A stretch of 64,000 nucleotides of DNA. It comes from Caldisericia bacterium (GTDB taxonomy: Bacteria > Caldisericota > Caldisericia > B22-G15). Positions 39,101-46,234 of the stretch are shown here, piece by piece. The stretch is from contig JASEFN010000001.1 in assembly GCA_030018355.1 (NCBI GenBank), forward strand, positions 124,001 through 188,000. The letters are read 5' to 3'. A program made the translations under genes and the position numbers. Each line of letters begins with the position of its first letter. The first letter of the stretch is position 1. Under the pieces are notes generated by a model. The model was not told where the DNA came from and did not search any database. It saw only the letters and a list, made by a program, of their open reading frames with translations.

Positions 39101-41989
39101 AACAAGAGTTAATCTTACATCTCCATAAGACACTGCACCATTTGAATCCATATCTTTATAAATCCATTCACCAGCATCATAAAGACCATTTATTGATACA
39201 TTTTCAGTGTGTCTTTCAATTCCAGGTACAAAATTAAATAAATTTTTATCTTTATCAGGTGAAAAGTCAACCTTTGAGTTCTTTGGATAACCCACTCCCC
39301 AATTCACAAAGTTTTCAGCAAATGGAATTGAATTATTATTTTTATCTGTAACAGTTGCTTTAAATTGATAATTTGTACATGGTGCTATCCAAATTATCTG
39401 TGGTGAAATAACTACCTTTGGTGGTCCTAAAAATACTACAACTTTACTTGTTACTGTTCTTGTAATTGCTCCAATTGTTAAATTACAAGTTATTGTATGT
39501 TGTTGTGGTGGTCCAGTTATTACAGGTGATGTGTAAAAACCATTTCTATCAATAGTACCACCGCCAGTTGAGATAGACCAACTCATAAAGAATGGTTGTG
39601 AAATTCTTAAATCACCACTATCAACAATTTTATTGCTCTTAAAATCTATATAAAATTGTACTGGTTCATTATCATCCCAAACTTTGTTGTTATTATCATC
39701 ATAAAATCTGTATATAATTGGGTAATAAGATAAATATGATTCACCATTATATATTGATATATCTTTTAGTTCAAAAAATTTATACTGTTCTATATATGGA
39801 TTATATGGTTTTGCATCAAAATCAGTATTAAATCCATCATCTTTAACTGTTGTTCCTGCCTCATAGTGATAAAATTTTCCATCTTTTGTCCAGAAAGAGA
39901 TTGGTGTCATTCTAACATCACCAGGAGTTACACTTCTTGAATTATCAAGATCAAGATAGATAAAATCACATGCATCAAACACATCATTTGTATTTGTATC
40001 CAAAAATCTTAATGAAGGAGTAAAAAGTCTTGTATCATTTGTATCAACTAAATTATTAGTATTATTGTCTATATAAATCCTTTCACCAGGTGAATATGAA
40101 CCAGATGAATCTTTATCAACATATTTTAAATTACCACCAAATGCTGTTAAACTTAATCCAACATCTGCATCTATCCCTAAAACAGTTGTTCCTGCTTTAT
40201 AATATTTTCCACCAAAATTTACATTTGATAATCTTTTATCACCAGCATTTACTGTTCCATCTAAACTATAATAAATCCAATCAGCAGGGCTATAACTTCC
40301 GGAATTATCTCTATCAACAAATCTTTCATTTGCAGAAAAAACACTTAAAGCATTACCATCATCTTCATCGCTTAATTTAACTATTGTTCCATTAGTTGGA
40401 TTTGGAAATGTATATAGATATTCAAGAGGTCTTCCTAAATCTGGATCTAAAGTTTTAACAACTGTTCCTGGAGTGCTACCAGCATAAAATGAACCAGAAA
40501 TTCTAATATCTCCTCTTGATACAGTTTTTGAATTATCAGTATCAAAATATATACAATCTAACTGGTCATAAAATCCATTTCCATTTGTATCACAATATCT
40601 AAAATTAGCATCATGACCATCTTCAGGTGGATCTTGAGGTGCTGCTATTTTTCTTTCAAAATCATCAAAAAATAGAGTAGTTCCTGTTAAAGTTTTTATA
40701 TAAAAATCATCCCAATAAGTTTCTCTTGCAGTTGCATCACCACCATATTGCCAAACACCAAAAATTCCTGTAAGAATAGGTGAAGGATCTGTATAATCAA
40801 TATATAAAGTATTATCAACATAAACTTTTATATTTGAACCTGATGCAACAATTTTTAAGTTATAAAATGTATTTGCTAAACCAATCGTAAAAACTTGTGT
40901 TGTCAAGACAGTGTTAACTCCGTTAACAACTTTTACAAGTCTTATATTTCCACCCCAAAAATCAACATAATAACCATTTGCTTTTGGATTATTTCTTGTA
41001 AGGTAATCATTAAATCTAAATTTTACACCACCATGGTAATTTGAAGTACTACTAAATGCTATTTTTGTTTCGAGAATAAAATCTGATAGATTTTTATTGT
41101 AAAGGGGGTGAATGAATAGAGATGTATCATCAGGACCAACTACATTTGGATGTGATAGATAAATAAAATTACCTGTTCCAAATGGTGTATCCCATCTCCA
41201 CCCTGCTGGATTACCTGTATCACTTATTCTAAACCATCTTGCAGTGGGTATAATTTTCGAAGGATCATTAGTTGCATTAATTCCGCAATCATCATCTGCA
41301 TCTCTTACAAATGTACCAAATCCATGGGTAAAACCCTCATAAATTGTATTTCCATAAATATCTTTAGGCTGTGGAACAAGTATAGTGTTATTACCAAAAC
41401 TTGCATTAATACCCCCTGTAGGGTAATAGTTTGATTCTACAAATGCTGGATCTGGTATTAATACCATATGGTCAAATAGTCCAGGTTTAACATAAATTGA
41501 GAATAAGGATTGAATATGTTTATTTGTTTGTAATTTTATTTGATAGAATCCAGATTTTGTTGGGTTTTTAATTCCACATGGTAATAAAAATGTAAGTGTG
41601 TGATTAAGATCTTTAGGAAGATTAATTGAAGTTATAACAGCAATTCTTTTATTTAATAAATCAACTTGAACATCTGAAATATTATTACTTCCATCAATTA
41701 AAACTTGAGTTTTTGGAATTACATTTGGAATATAAAATTCTTTTTGTGCATCTCCGGTTGGGTCAGTGGGGAAAATTACTTGAATATTATCTGTATTTGC
41801 TAATAGATCTACAGTTTTTAATTCAAAAATTATATCTATTCTTGTAATCTCACCAACAATATCTGGAGTTAAAGTGATTTCTTTAATAATTGTTTCATTA
41901 GCAAGATTTAATCCTAAAGATAAATTAAATTTAGGAAGATAAACAAAAATTAATAGTAGAGTTAAAAAAATCCCTAAAAATTTTTTCAT
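33185..41989 (-). CDS. Giant secreted multidomain repeat protein
   Basis: A 2,934-residue protein with a signal peptide (about 1-25). In order: an export-type beta domain (~30-160); a LamG/DUF1080-like sugar-binding fold (~240-442, ending FFDDFER); eleven units of paired D-x-N-x-D calcium-loop motifs (~460-1350) interrupted by Ig-like segments; many Ig/carboxypeptidase-regulatory-like domains to ~2540; Glucodextranase-B-like Ig domains after DTTPP at about 2548; and at the end two copper-amine-oxidase-N-type halves (each with VPxRFIAExFGAKVDWDP, ~2804-2934), a module common on thermophile surface proteins. No LPXTG, S-layer homology or C-terminal anchor is seen. ATG 41989 has an AAAGGAGAGG site; an in-frame ATG at 42025 does not. 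Likely an adhesin, surface fibre or envelope layer component; exact role unknown. Confidence 0.85.
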   Translation of the reverse strand: MKKFLGIFLTLLLIFVYLPKFNLSLGLNLANETIIKEITLTPDIVGEITRIDIIFELKTVDLLANTDNIQVIFPTDPTGDAQKEFYIPNVIPKTQVLIDGSNNISDVQVDLLNKRIAVITSINLPKDLNHTLTFLLPCGIKNPTKSGFYQIKLQTNKHIQSLFSIYVKPGLFDHMVLIPDPAFVESNYYPTGGINASFGNNTILVPQPKDIYGNTIYEGFTHGFGTFVRDADDDCGINATNDPSKIIPTARWFRISDTGNPAGWRWDTPFGTGNFIYLSHPNVVGPDDTSLFIHPLYNKNLSDFILETKIAFSSTSNYHGGVKFRFNDYLTRNNPKANGYYVDFWGGNIRLVKVVNGVNTVLTTQVFTIGLANTFYNLKIVASGSNIKVYVDNTLYIDYTDPSPILTGIFGVWQYGGDATARETYWDDFYIKTLTGTTLFFDDFERKIAAPQDPPEDGHDANFRYCDTNGNGFYDQLDCIYFDTDNSKTVSRGDIRISGSFYAGSTPGTVVKTLDPDLGRPLEYLYTFPNPTNGTIVKLSDEDDGNALSVFSANERFVDRDNSGSYSPADWIYYSLDGTVNAGDKRLSNVNFGGKYYKAGTTVLGIDADVGLSLTAFGGNLKYVDKDSSGSYSPGERIYIDNNTNNLVDTNDTRLFTPSLRFLDTNTNDVFDACDFIYLDLDNSRSVTPGDVRMTPISFWTKDGKFYHYEAGTTVKDDGFNTDFDAKPYNPYIEQYKFFELKDISIYNGESYLSYYPIIYRFYDDNNNKVWDDNEPVQFYIDFKSNKIVDSGDLRISQPFFMSWSISTGGGTIDRNGFYTSPVITGPPQQHTITCNLTIGAITRTVTSKVVVFLGPPKVVISPQIIWIAPCTNYQFKATVTDKNNNSIPFAENFVNWGVGYPKNSKVDFSPDKDKNLFNFVPGIERHTENVSINGLYDAGEWIYKDMDSNGAVSYGDVRLTLVKIGTITYPAGSIVGTLCPTCEADMGRTLIDFKPNEKHTEEVSSIPIVYHIGENIYRDVDSDGKVSEGDIRLTDVKDGKGNIFPANSIVGDKDSGKSLISLTNVKFVDLNGNGTYDLGEYLYIDIDVDNKVSKNDKRLVSCACGLAPGDVSNGDGDIGTPLVSFEPLHAENLSSDGKYTPTGVDIEWTDVNGNGLFDPGTDIAPLAGDNNLIELYEYIYKDMDSSGTISIGDIRVSEVKIFDTSINDWIIYPSGSKVQFGDKDLSLAGDTPADSINLISFTSSEKFVDTNGNGLYDWGEPIYIDVDNSGTVSSGDIRLAWVSNYKPNSIVGPTDTDITHSLNSFQSSPIKFVDNNGDVAWNPGEPLYIDTNGNGIVEIGDIRLNDYEDINATIDKNGTFYSPSCGGGTYNIWASFNYNDGCPGNACGGFSIVYNSNPVFAQVTMGIKVWVTPDSISLISGERQQFFARTEDALYHTVITPSPKWSILNNDPAIPIGTIDSETGLFTASSNYHPTGYIIATVYTSCCGTISSTVPPLMPPDWAITSGFVRVNALVDVVKSSFKLCGSGFLVNIKWYIDQLGDKLKVTITTNTGYAKIIDKSPPVSTPGQWVNIPIYISAQELGLNVGQVTTVTIRGDVVPSYPSTKWWLEDYEQFEFKATPLMTVGGQTGCDGILIATIGDTLPGTLTTLSDLNFDGKLDPLNFVTITMTGPGRFDEYGNFYLEPWSSVVYTTSTDINGLFSIVTGSFNSVTGYQGAKYDGIYIIEAQTNPKVYMYIYLKYKDTITTDLSKLTVDLSTPQIIEGTLQLPGSLTPGNNDVYVELWKVDPVKGYERVNISDGPINEIVRANLPPQTYAPVKLGPNGYFKIYAIIDELGSYAIFTRVGNEKSGLGDYKYGRYYNQIGNPVPYRPFTIGAPNYKATLLVEPTVLYANKLNYFTIFVTDSSGNPLDELSLNLKDKFTFELPPGWTLQNKLVKPITKGTYLISLTPVGTGSGSLLVKVAGAVLLSLPIQPLSLYNPYAYIDLKSVRLDREMIPAVVGEEYILVFGFHQPPTPGLVVFDPAKGYEIDKDDTIFVEEISRSDTEIKLKFIPCMYTELPINLKFTLRGVDNRSDEENGKVSDSEINFKLFNKFTNILGFKIKVETAPQEIVQGGVGSISVTVLDENGVPRNNAWVEIWGYNKDGSPVGDMFNVGGATPKITIDASHLDPLNQNIVNGVYTQLNVGFNHAADPEKERTPFEVGRYTLVKVYTGDPSIPTSKIMGYLPYAFVIKPKKTLNISLLSIDGITTYNKILAGRKHQLLINAPGVPNGSEMIAIGSKGSTFVNNMNGTFTLTLGEPYLEEGEAKIVAIGPNRDTYGEIDIPIVKPKLVITPQDNILSAEINEVVTFSLFDPITNAPFYAKEVGADGKLDSYGAPFGFRTVIMNKVSLSGVSSGTLTVNGRDNKNPTLKDSPKVILYYTTNDTPVGKYVILNEFDLVSVKVTVEISTPQGTIIDKAIVNKPNRIKITVVDAHNNPILGAEVGITFAYNYAQTVYDLKGYTDNSGTVVFTDFKPKYAGGYDIVVKKQDKEYVFYDYFYAREVTEDTTPPEITILEPEDGSETQKTKIEVIGKVSDESSVTAVYVNGMRVDLLPDGTFMTYVTLDEGTNRIRVIAVDEFGNIGIKEIYVTYKPPTLTLNVEPIPSFVNTPVITIKGSTDKGATVYINDEEIDVDEEGKFETSYTLIEGLNTIVIKAEKGTLTKTKRISVTLDTTPPKLQVIIPENVLERIFEIKGTTEVGATVTINDEPVLVNPDGSFSYTLTIPVGENEIQVVVKAQDKAGNVSTVSKTVKFRREIIIEMIIDSPVIKVTKDGVTTTVIYEIAPFTMPPGRTMVPLRFIAETFGAKVDWDPKTEGIHIELKKSDGSMVIIDMQLGNKIAYVNGKPYVLDVAPFTVEPQGRTVVPIRFIAEAFGAKVDWDPVLQKVTITYYP
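37950..40602 (-). repeat. Protein-level tandem repeat region of the giant gene (about 11 units)
   Basis: Eleven diverged units, full period roughly 65-75 residues where contiguous. Core: FVDxNGNGxYDxGExIYID followed by DNSGxVSxGDIRL, then a YPAGSxVG-like hairpin and D-x-D-x-G. Each unit carries two dockerin/EF-like loops of Asp/Asn at alternate positions. Units 1-5 (about 40602-39610) and 6-11 (about 39220-37950) form two blocks. Copies differ widely in DNA, so expansion was not recent. Confidence 0.75.
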
Positions 41990-42081
41990 TCTTTCCTCTC
42001 CTTTCTTCCTTTTTTTAATTAACATAACTCCCTATTACACCTCTCTATTTATAAAAAATTTTATAATAAAATAAAAATAAT

Positions 42082-43497
42082 TTACTCTTCGCTTACATTT
42101 TCAAAGTTTTCTATGATTATATTATAATCTCTAATTTTATTAAATAAAGATTTTCTTGATATCCCCAATAGTTTTGCTGCTTTAGTTTTATTGCCCTTAC
42201 ACTGTTTGAGTGCTTTAATAATCATTTCTTTTTCCGCCTTTGCAACAACTTCATTAAGTGGTAAAATCTTATCTCCGTTTATGTTATTAGATACTAATTC
42301 TTCTTTTTTGTTCCCAATAATTGTTTGAGGAAGATAATCTTTTAAAATTATTTGACCATGTGAAGCAACAATTGCATGTGCAATTGCATTTTCAAGTTCT
42401 CTTACATTTCCTGGCCAAGAGTAGTTCATAAAAATTTCCATCACTTCAGGATCTACTCCTGTTACAACCTTTTGATATTTATGGGAATATTTAAATATAA
42501 AATATTCAACAAGATCAGGAATATCTTCTTTTCTTTCTCTTAATGGTGGAAGTGTTATTGTAAAAACATTTAATCTATAATAAAGATCTTCTCTAAATTT
42601 TTTTTCTTCAACAAGTTTTAAAAGATTTTTATTTGTTGCTGCGATTATCCTTGCATTTGTATAAATTGTTTCTGTTCCTCCAACTCTCTCAAAAGATCTC
42701 TCTTGTAAAACTCTCAAAATTTTTGCTTGAAGTGGTAAACTCATATCACCTATTTCATCTAAAAAAATTGTTCCATCTTTCGCTTGCTCAAATTTTCCAA
42801 TATGTCTTTCTTTTGCATCTGTAAATGCACCTTTTTCATGACCAAAAAGTTCTGATTCAAGTAATCCCTCAGGAATTGCTGCACAATTAACTGTTACAAA
42901 TGGTTTATCTCTTCTTGAAGAATTCTTATAAATTGATTTTGCAACAAGTTCTTTACCTGTTCCACTCTCTCCTAAAATTAATACTGTTACATCAGAGGAG
43001 GCTGCTCTTCCAATTTGTTTATAAACTTCTTGCATGACTTGAGATTTTCCAATTAATCCCTCTGCTTGAAAATCTCCTTCATAAATTCTCTCTTTTTTCT
43101 TAATTCTCTCTGATAGTTTCTTAAGTTCTATCGCTTTTTTTAAAGTAACTCTTATTTCATCAAGATCAAGTGGTTTTGTAACATAGTCATATGCTCCTTC
43201 TTTCATTGCTTGAATTGCAACTTGACTTGTGCCATATGCTGTCATTAAAATAACAGGAAGATCTTTATCAATCTCTTTTATTTTTAAAAATGCCTCCATC
43301 CCATCCATTCCAGGCATCTTGTAATCCATTAGTACAACATCAGGATAAAACTCACTTACTTTTTTTAAAGCCTCCTTACCATTTTTTGCTTTAATTATAA
43401 TATATTCATCTTTAAGTGCTTCATTTAAAAATTCAAGAATATTTTCTTCATCGTCAACAATTAAGACTGTTACTTTATCATTTTTCCTCATATTCAT
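42082..43497 (-). CDS. NtrC-family sigma-54 response regulator
   Basis: A 471-residue regulator with a receiver domain (phospho-acceptor Asp58 in VLMDYKMPGMDG), a linker helix, a sigma-54 AAA+ domain (Walker A GESGTGKE, GAFTDA loop for sigma-54 contact, Walker B GTIFLDEIGDM) and a Fis-type helix-turn-helix at the C-terminus (NKTKAAKLLGISRKSLFNKIR). ATG 43497 or 43491 are both possible starts. It follows the kinase by 16 bases, so they form a two-component pair. Its presence implies an RpoN sigma factor elsewhere. The giant surface gene starts 93 bases downstream and might be a target or be co-transcribed. Confidence 0.93.
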   Translation of the reverse strand: MNMRKNDKVTVLIVDDEENILEFLNEALKDEYIIIKAKNGKEALKKVSEFYPDVVLMDYKMPGMDGMEAFLKIKEIDKDLPVILMTAYGTSQVAIQAMKEGAYDYVTKPLDLDEIRVTLKKAIELKKLSERIKKKERIYEGDFQAEGLIGKSQVMQEVYKQIGRAASSDVTVLILGESGTGKELVAKSIYKNSSRRDKPFVTVNCAAIPEGLLESELFGHEKGAFTDAKERHIGKFEQAKDGTIFLDEIGDMSLPLQAKILRVLQERSFERVGGTETIYTNARIIAATNKNLLKLVEEKKFREDLYYRLNVFTITLPPLRERKEDIPDLVEYFIFKYSHKYQKVVTGVDPEVMEIFMNYSWPGNVRELENAIAHAIVASHGQIILKDYLPQTIIGNKKEELVSNNINGDKILPLNEVVAKAEKEMIIKALKQCKGNKTKAAKLLGISRKSLFNKIRDYNIIIENFENVSEE

Positions 43498-43513
43498 AAA
43501 ACAATTATACCAT

Positions 43514-45199
43514 TTAATTTATTGGTAAATACACAAAAAAACTTGTACCATTTTGATCTGAGTTAAACCAAATCTTCCCATTATGCATTTCAACAAGTTT
43601 TTGTGAAATAGGCAATCCAAGACCTGTTCCTTTCTCCTTTGTTGTAAAAAATGGAGTAAATATTTTTTCTTTATCTTCTTCTTTAATTCCAAATCCAAAA
43701 TCTCTCACTTCTATTAAAATTCCATCTTCATATCTTTTTGTTTTTATTATAATTTTTCCATTATAATCAGAACTTTCAATTGCATTTAATATTAAATTTA
43801 ATAAAACTTGCTCCATCTGTTTAGGATCAAAGTTAAACTTTGGATCAAAATTTATATCTAATTCAATATTCATATTTTTTTCACTTATTTTTTCTTGAAG
43901 AAGAGATATTGAATCTTTTATTACACTTGAAATATGTGATAAAACTTTATTTGGAGGAGAGGGTCTTCCATACATAAGCAAATCTTTAATTATATCCTCT
44001 AATCTCTTAACTTCATTTAAAATTGTTCTTGTATATTTTAATTCATCACTATCTTTTTCAAATTTCTTTTCAAGAATTTGTGTAAATCCTTTTATTGCAG
44101 TAAGAGGATTTCTAATTTCATGAGCAACACCTGTTGTAAAAATTCCAAGTGTTTTAAGTGCTTCTGTTCTTCTTTTCTCTTCAAGAAGTTTGACCTCTTC
44201 AGTTACATCTTCAAATGTTATCAAAATCTCATCTGTATTAAATGTAGTTGAGAATATATTAAAGATTTTCTCTTCCTTTTGAATTTTTACTCTTTTCTCT
44301 TTAAGTTTTCCCTTATTAAAAAGTTCTAAAATTATTTCTTTTAAAATAGGAATAGAATTTATATTTTTTTCAAGAATATCTTTTTTCTTCAAATCTAAAA
44401 GTTTTTCAAAAGCCCTGTTTAGGTCTTTTATAATTCCATCTTTTGTAATTACAAGAACTCCAGTATTAATTGTTTCAAGAATTTTTTCTGAGTTACTTCT
44501 TGTTACAAGAAGAGTCTGAGCAAGATCATTTATTGCAAAACTTATCTCACCCATCTCACCTGTCATTTTAGGAAGTTTATATGAAAGATCTAATTTTAAA
44601 TTTTCAAGACCTCTCTTTATAACAGTAACTTTTCTAACAAAAATTGCTGAAATATAAATTGCAAAAATTCCTGAAATTAAAACTACAACATAAAGAATAT
44701 TTCTTTGAGTTAATTTCAATTGACTAATTTTTGAGGTTACAATTTCTTTAGGTTCTTCTACCCAAACATATCCAGCCTCTTCACCAAATTCATAAAGAGT
44801 TAATATAACTCTATATTTTTCTGAAAAGGTAGAAGAAGATTCATAAAACGCCACAGGTCTATTAAAATAGTCTCCATATATAAAATATCCAACGCCATAC
44901 ATAGGATTTTGCTCATGAATTGTATATGTGTAATCTTCTAGTGATCTTTCAAGATATAACCTTTTAGCAGTGTTTAAATCTATTTTTTGAATTGAAGCGG
45001 TTGTTATTAATCTTTCTATAATTCTTGTATATGCAATTTCAAGTTGTTTTGCAACAGTGGTTAATTTTTCTTCTTCTGCTTTCCAAAGGTTATCTTCCAT
45101 TGTTTTAATCATTATTGAACCAAGTAGAAATGTTGATACAATAACAACTATAAAGAATGAAATAATTACTTGAAACCTTAATGAATTAAAAAATTTCAT
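43514..45199 (-). CDS. Membrane sensor histidine kinase
   Basis: A 561-residue kinase: membrane helix 1 (about 9-30), an extracytoplasmic sensor (about 31-170), helix 2 (about 170-192), HAMP, a PAS domain (about 240-330), the HisKA phospho-acceptor His360 in GVAHEIRNPLTAIKG, and the HATPase with N-box NLILNAIESS, G1 DFGFGI, FTPFFTTKEKGTGLGL. The NtrB/ZraS-like layout fits the NtrC-type regulator next to it. The signal is unknown. It begins one base before the stop of the phosphofructokinase gene, so it belongs to the same transcript. Confidence 0.93.
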   Translation of the reverse strand: MKFFNSLRFQVIISFFIVVIVSTFLLGSIMIKTMEDNLWKAEEEKLTTVAKQLEIAYTRIIERLITTASIQKIDLNTAKRLYLERSLEDYTYTIHEQNPMYGVGYFIYGDYFNRPVAFYESSSTFSEKYRVILTLYEFGEEAGYVWVEEPKEIVTSKISQLKLTQRNILYVVVLISGIFAIYISAIFVRKVTVIKRGLENLKLDLSYKLPKMTGEMGEISFAINDLAQTLLVTRSNSEKILETINTGVLVITKDGIIKDLNRAFEKLLDLKKKDILEKNINSIPILKEIILELFNKGKLKEKRVKIQKEEKIFNIFSTTFNTDEILITFEDVTEEVKLLEEKRRTEALKTLGIFTTGVAHEIRNPLTAIKGFTQILEKKFEKDSDELKYTRTILNEVKRLEDIIKDLLMYGRPSPPNKVLSHISSVIKDSISLLQEKISEKNMNIELDINFDPKFNFDPKQMEQVLLNLILNAIESSDYNGKIIIKTKRYEDGILIEVRDFGFGIKEEDKEKIFTPFFTTKEKGTGLGLPISQKLVEMHNGKIWFNSDQNGTSFFVYLPIN

Positions 45200-46219
45200 T
45201 TATAACTCAAAAACATTTTTAATTGAAATCCAATATTCATCAACTCTCTTTGTCTTATTTAAAACCTCTTTTAGTGGAATTGATGTAATTTCACCATTAA
45301 GAAGTGTTGCCATTCTTCCGAATTCACCATTTTTAACCATATCAACAGCCTTTATTCCAAGTCTTATTGTCAGAATTCTATCAAAAAGAGTTGGTGCTCC
45401 ACCTCTCTGAATATGTCCAATTTGTGCAACTCTTGTATTTATATTCAATTCATCTTTTATAATTTTTCCAAGATAACTTCCAACACCTCTTTCCTGTAAA
45501 AGTTTATGACCAAAAGCATCAACTTCAACATCTTCTCTCTCTGCAACCTCAACTCCTTCAGATACACAAACCACTGCGTATCCTTTTCTTTCAAAAGCCC
45601 TTTTTACTTTCTCAATAAACTTATCTTTATCAAATTTTTCTTCTGGAATCACTGTAACATCTGCTCCACCTGCAAGTCCAGTAAAAAGAGCTACCCATCC
45701 TGCTTCTCTTCCCATAACTTCAAGAATTAAAATCCTTTTCATTGCTTTTGCTGTGTCTTTTAATTTCTCAAGAGCATCCATTGAGATTGTTGTGGCTGAA
45801 TCAAAACCAAATGTGTAATCTGTGCCAAAAACATCATTATCCATTGTTTTAGGAACTCCAACTGTATTAACCTTATACTCTTCATATAATTTTGCAGCAA
45901 CACTCAATGTATCATCACCACCAATTGCAATAAGAGCATCAATTTTTTCTTTTTTTAAAGTTTCCAAAATTCTTTCGACTCCTTTTTCTTCTTTAAAAGG
46001 ATTTGTTCTTGATGAATACAAAATTGTACCACCTAAATTTAAAATATCTTCTACATCTTGAAGATTTAAAAATTTTCCATTATCTTCAATTAAACCTTTC
46101 CACCCATCAAAAAAACCAAAAACTTCAAACCCATATTTTAAACTTCTATAAAAAACCGCTCTTATTGTTGAATTTAATCCAGGGCAATCTCCTCCACCAG
46201 TTAAAACACCAATTCTCAT
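45200..46219 (-). CDS. pfp: Phosphofructokinase, pyrophosphate-dependent type
   Basis: A 339-residue enzyme making fructose 1,6-bisphosphate. It has the family start LTGGGDCPGLNSTIR. The two positions that set the phosphoryl donor both read as PPi-type: GGDDT (Asp in place of the ATP-type Gly) and PKTMDND (Lys in place of Gly). The catalytic Asp of MDND and the MGREAGW substrate motif are intact. PPi use would make the step reversible and fits the membrane pyrophosphatase at 13400. It follows dnaE by 15 bases. Confidence 0.9.
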   Translation of the reverse strand: MRIGVLTGGGDCPGLNSTIRAVFYRSLKYGFEVFGFFDGWKGLIEDNGKFLNLQDVEDILNLGGTILYSSRTNPFKEEKGVERILETLKKEKIDALIAIGGDDTLSVAAKLYEEYKVNTVGVPKTMDNDVFGTDYTFGFDSATTISMDALEKLKDTAKAMKRILILEVMGREAGWVALFTGLAGGADVTVIPEEKFDKDKFIEKVKRAFERKGYAVVCVSEGVEVAEREDVEVDAFGHKLLQERGVGSYLGKIIKDELNINTRVAQIGHIQRGGAPTLFDRILTIRLGIKAVDMVKNGEFGRMATLLNGEITSIPLKEVLNKTKRVDEYWISIKNVFEL

Positions 46220-46234
46220 ATTTAATACCTCCTT

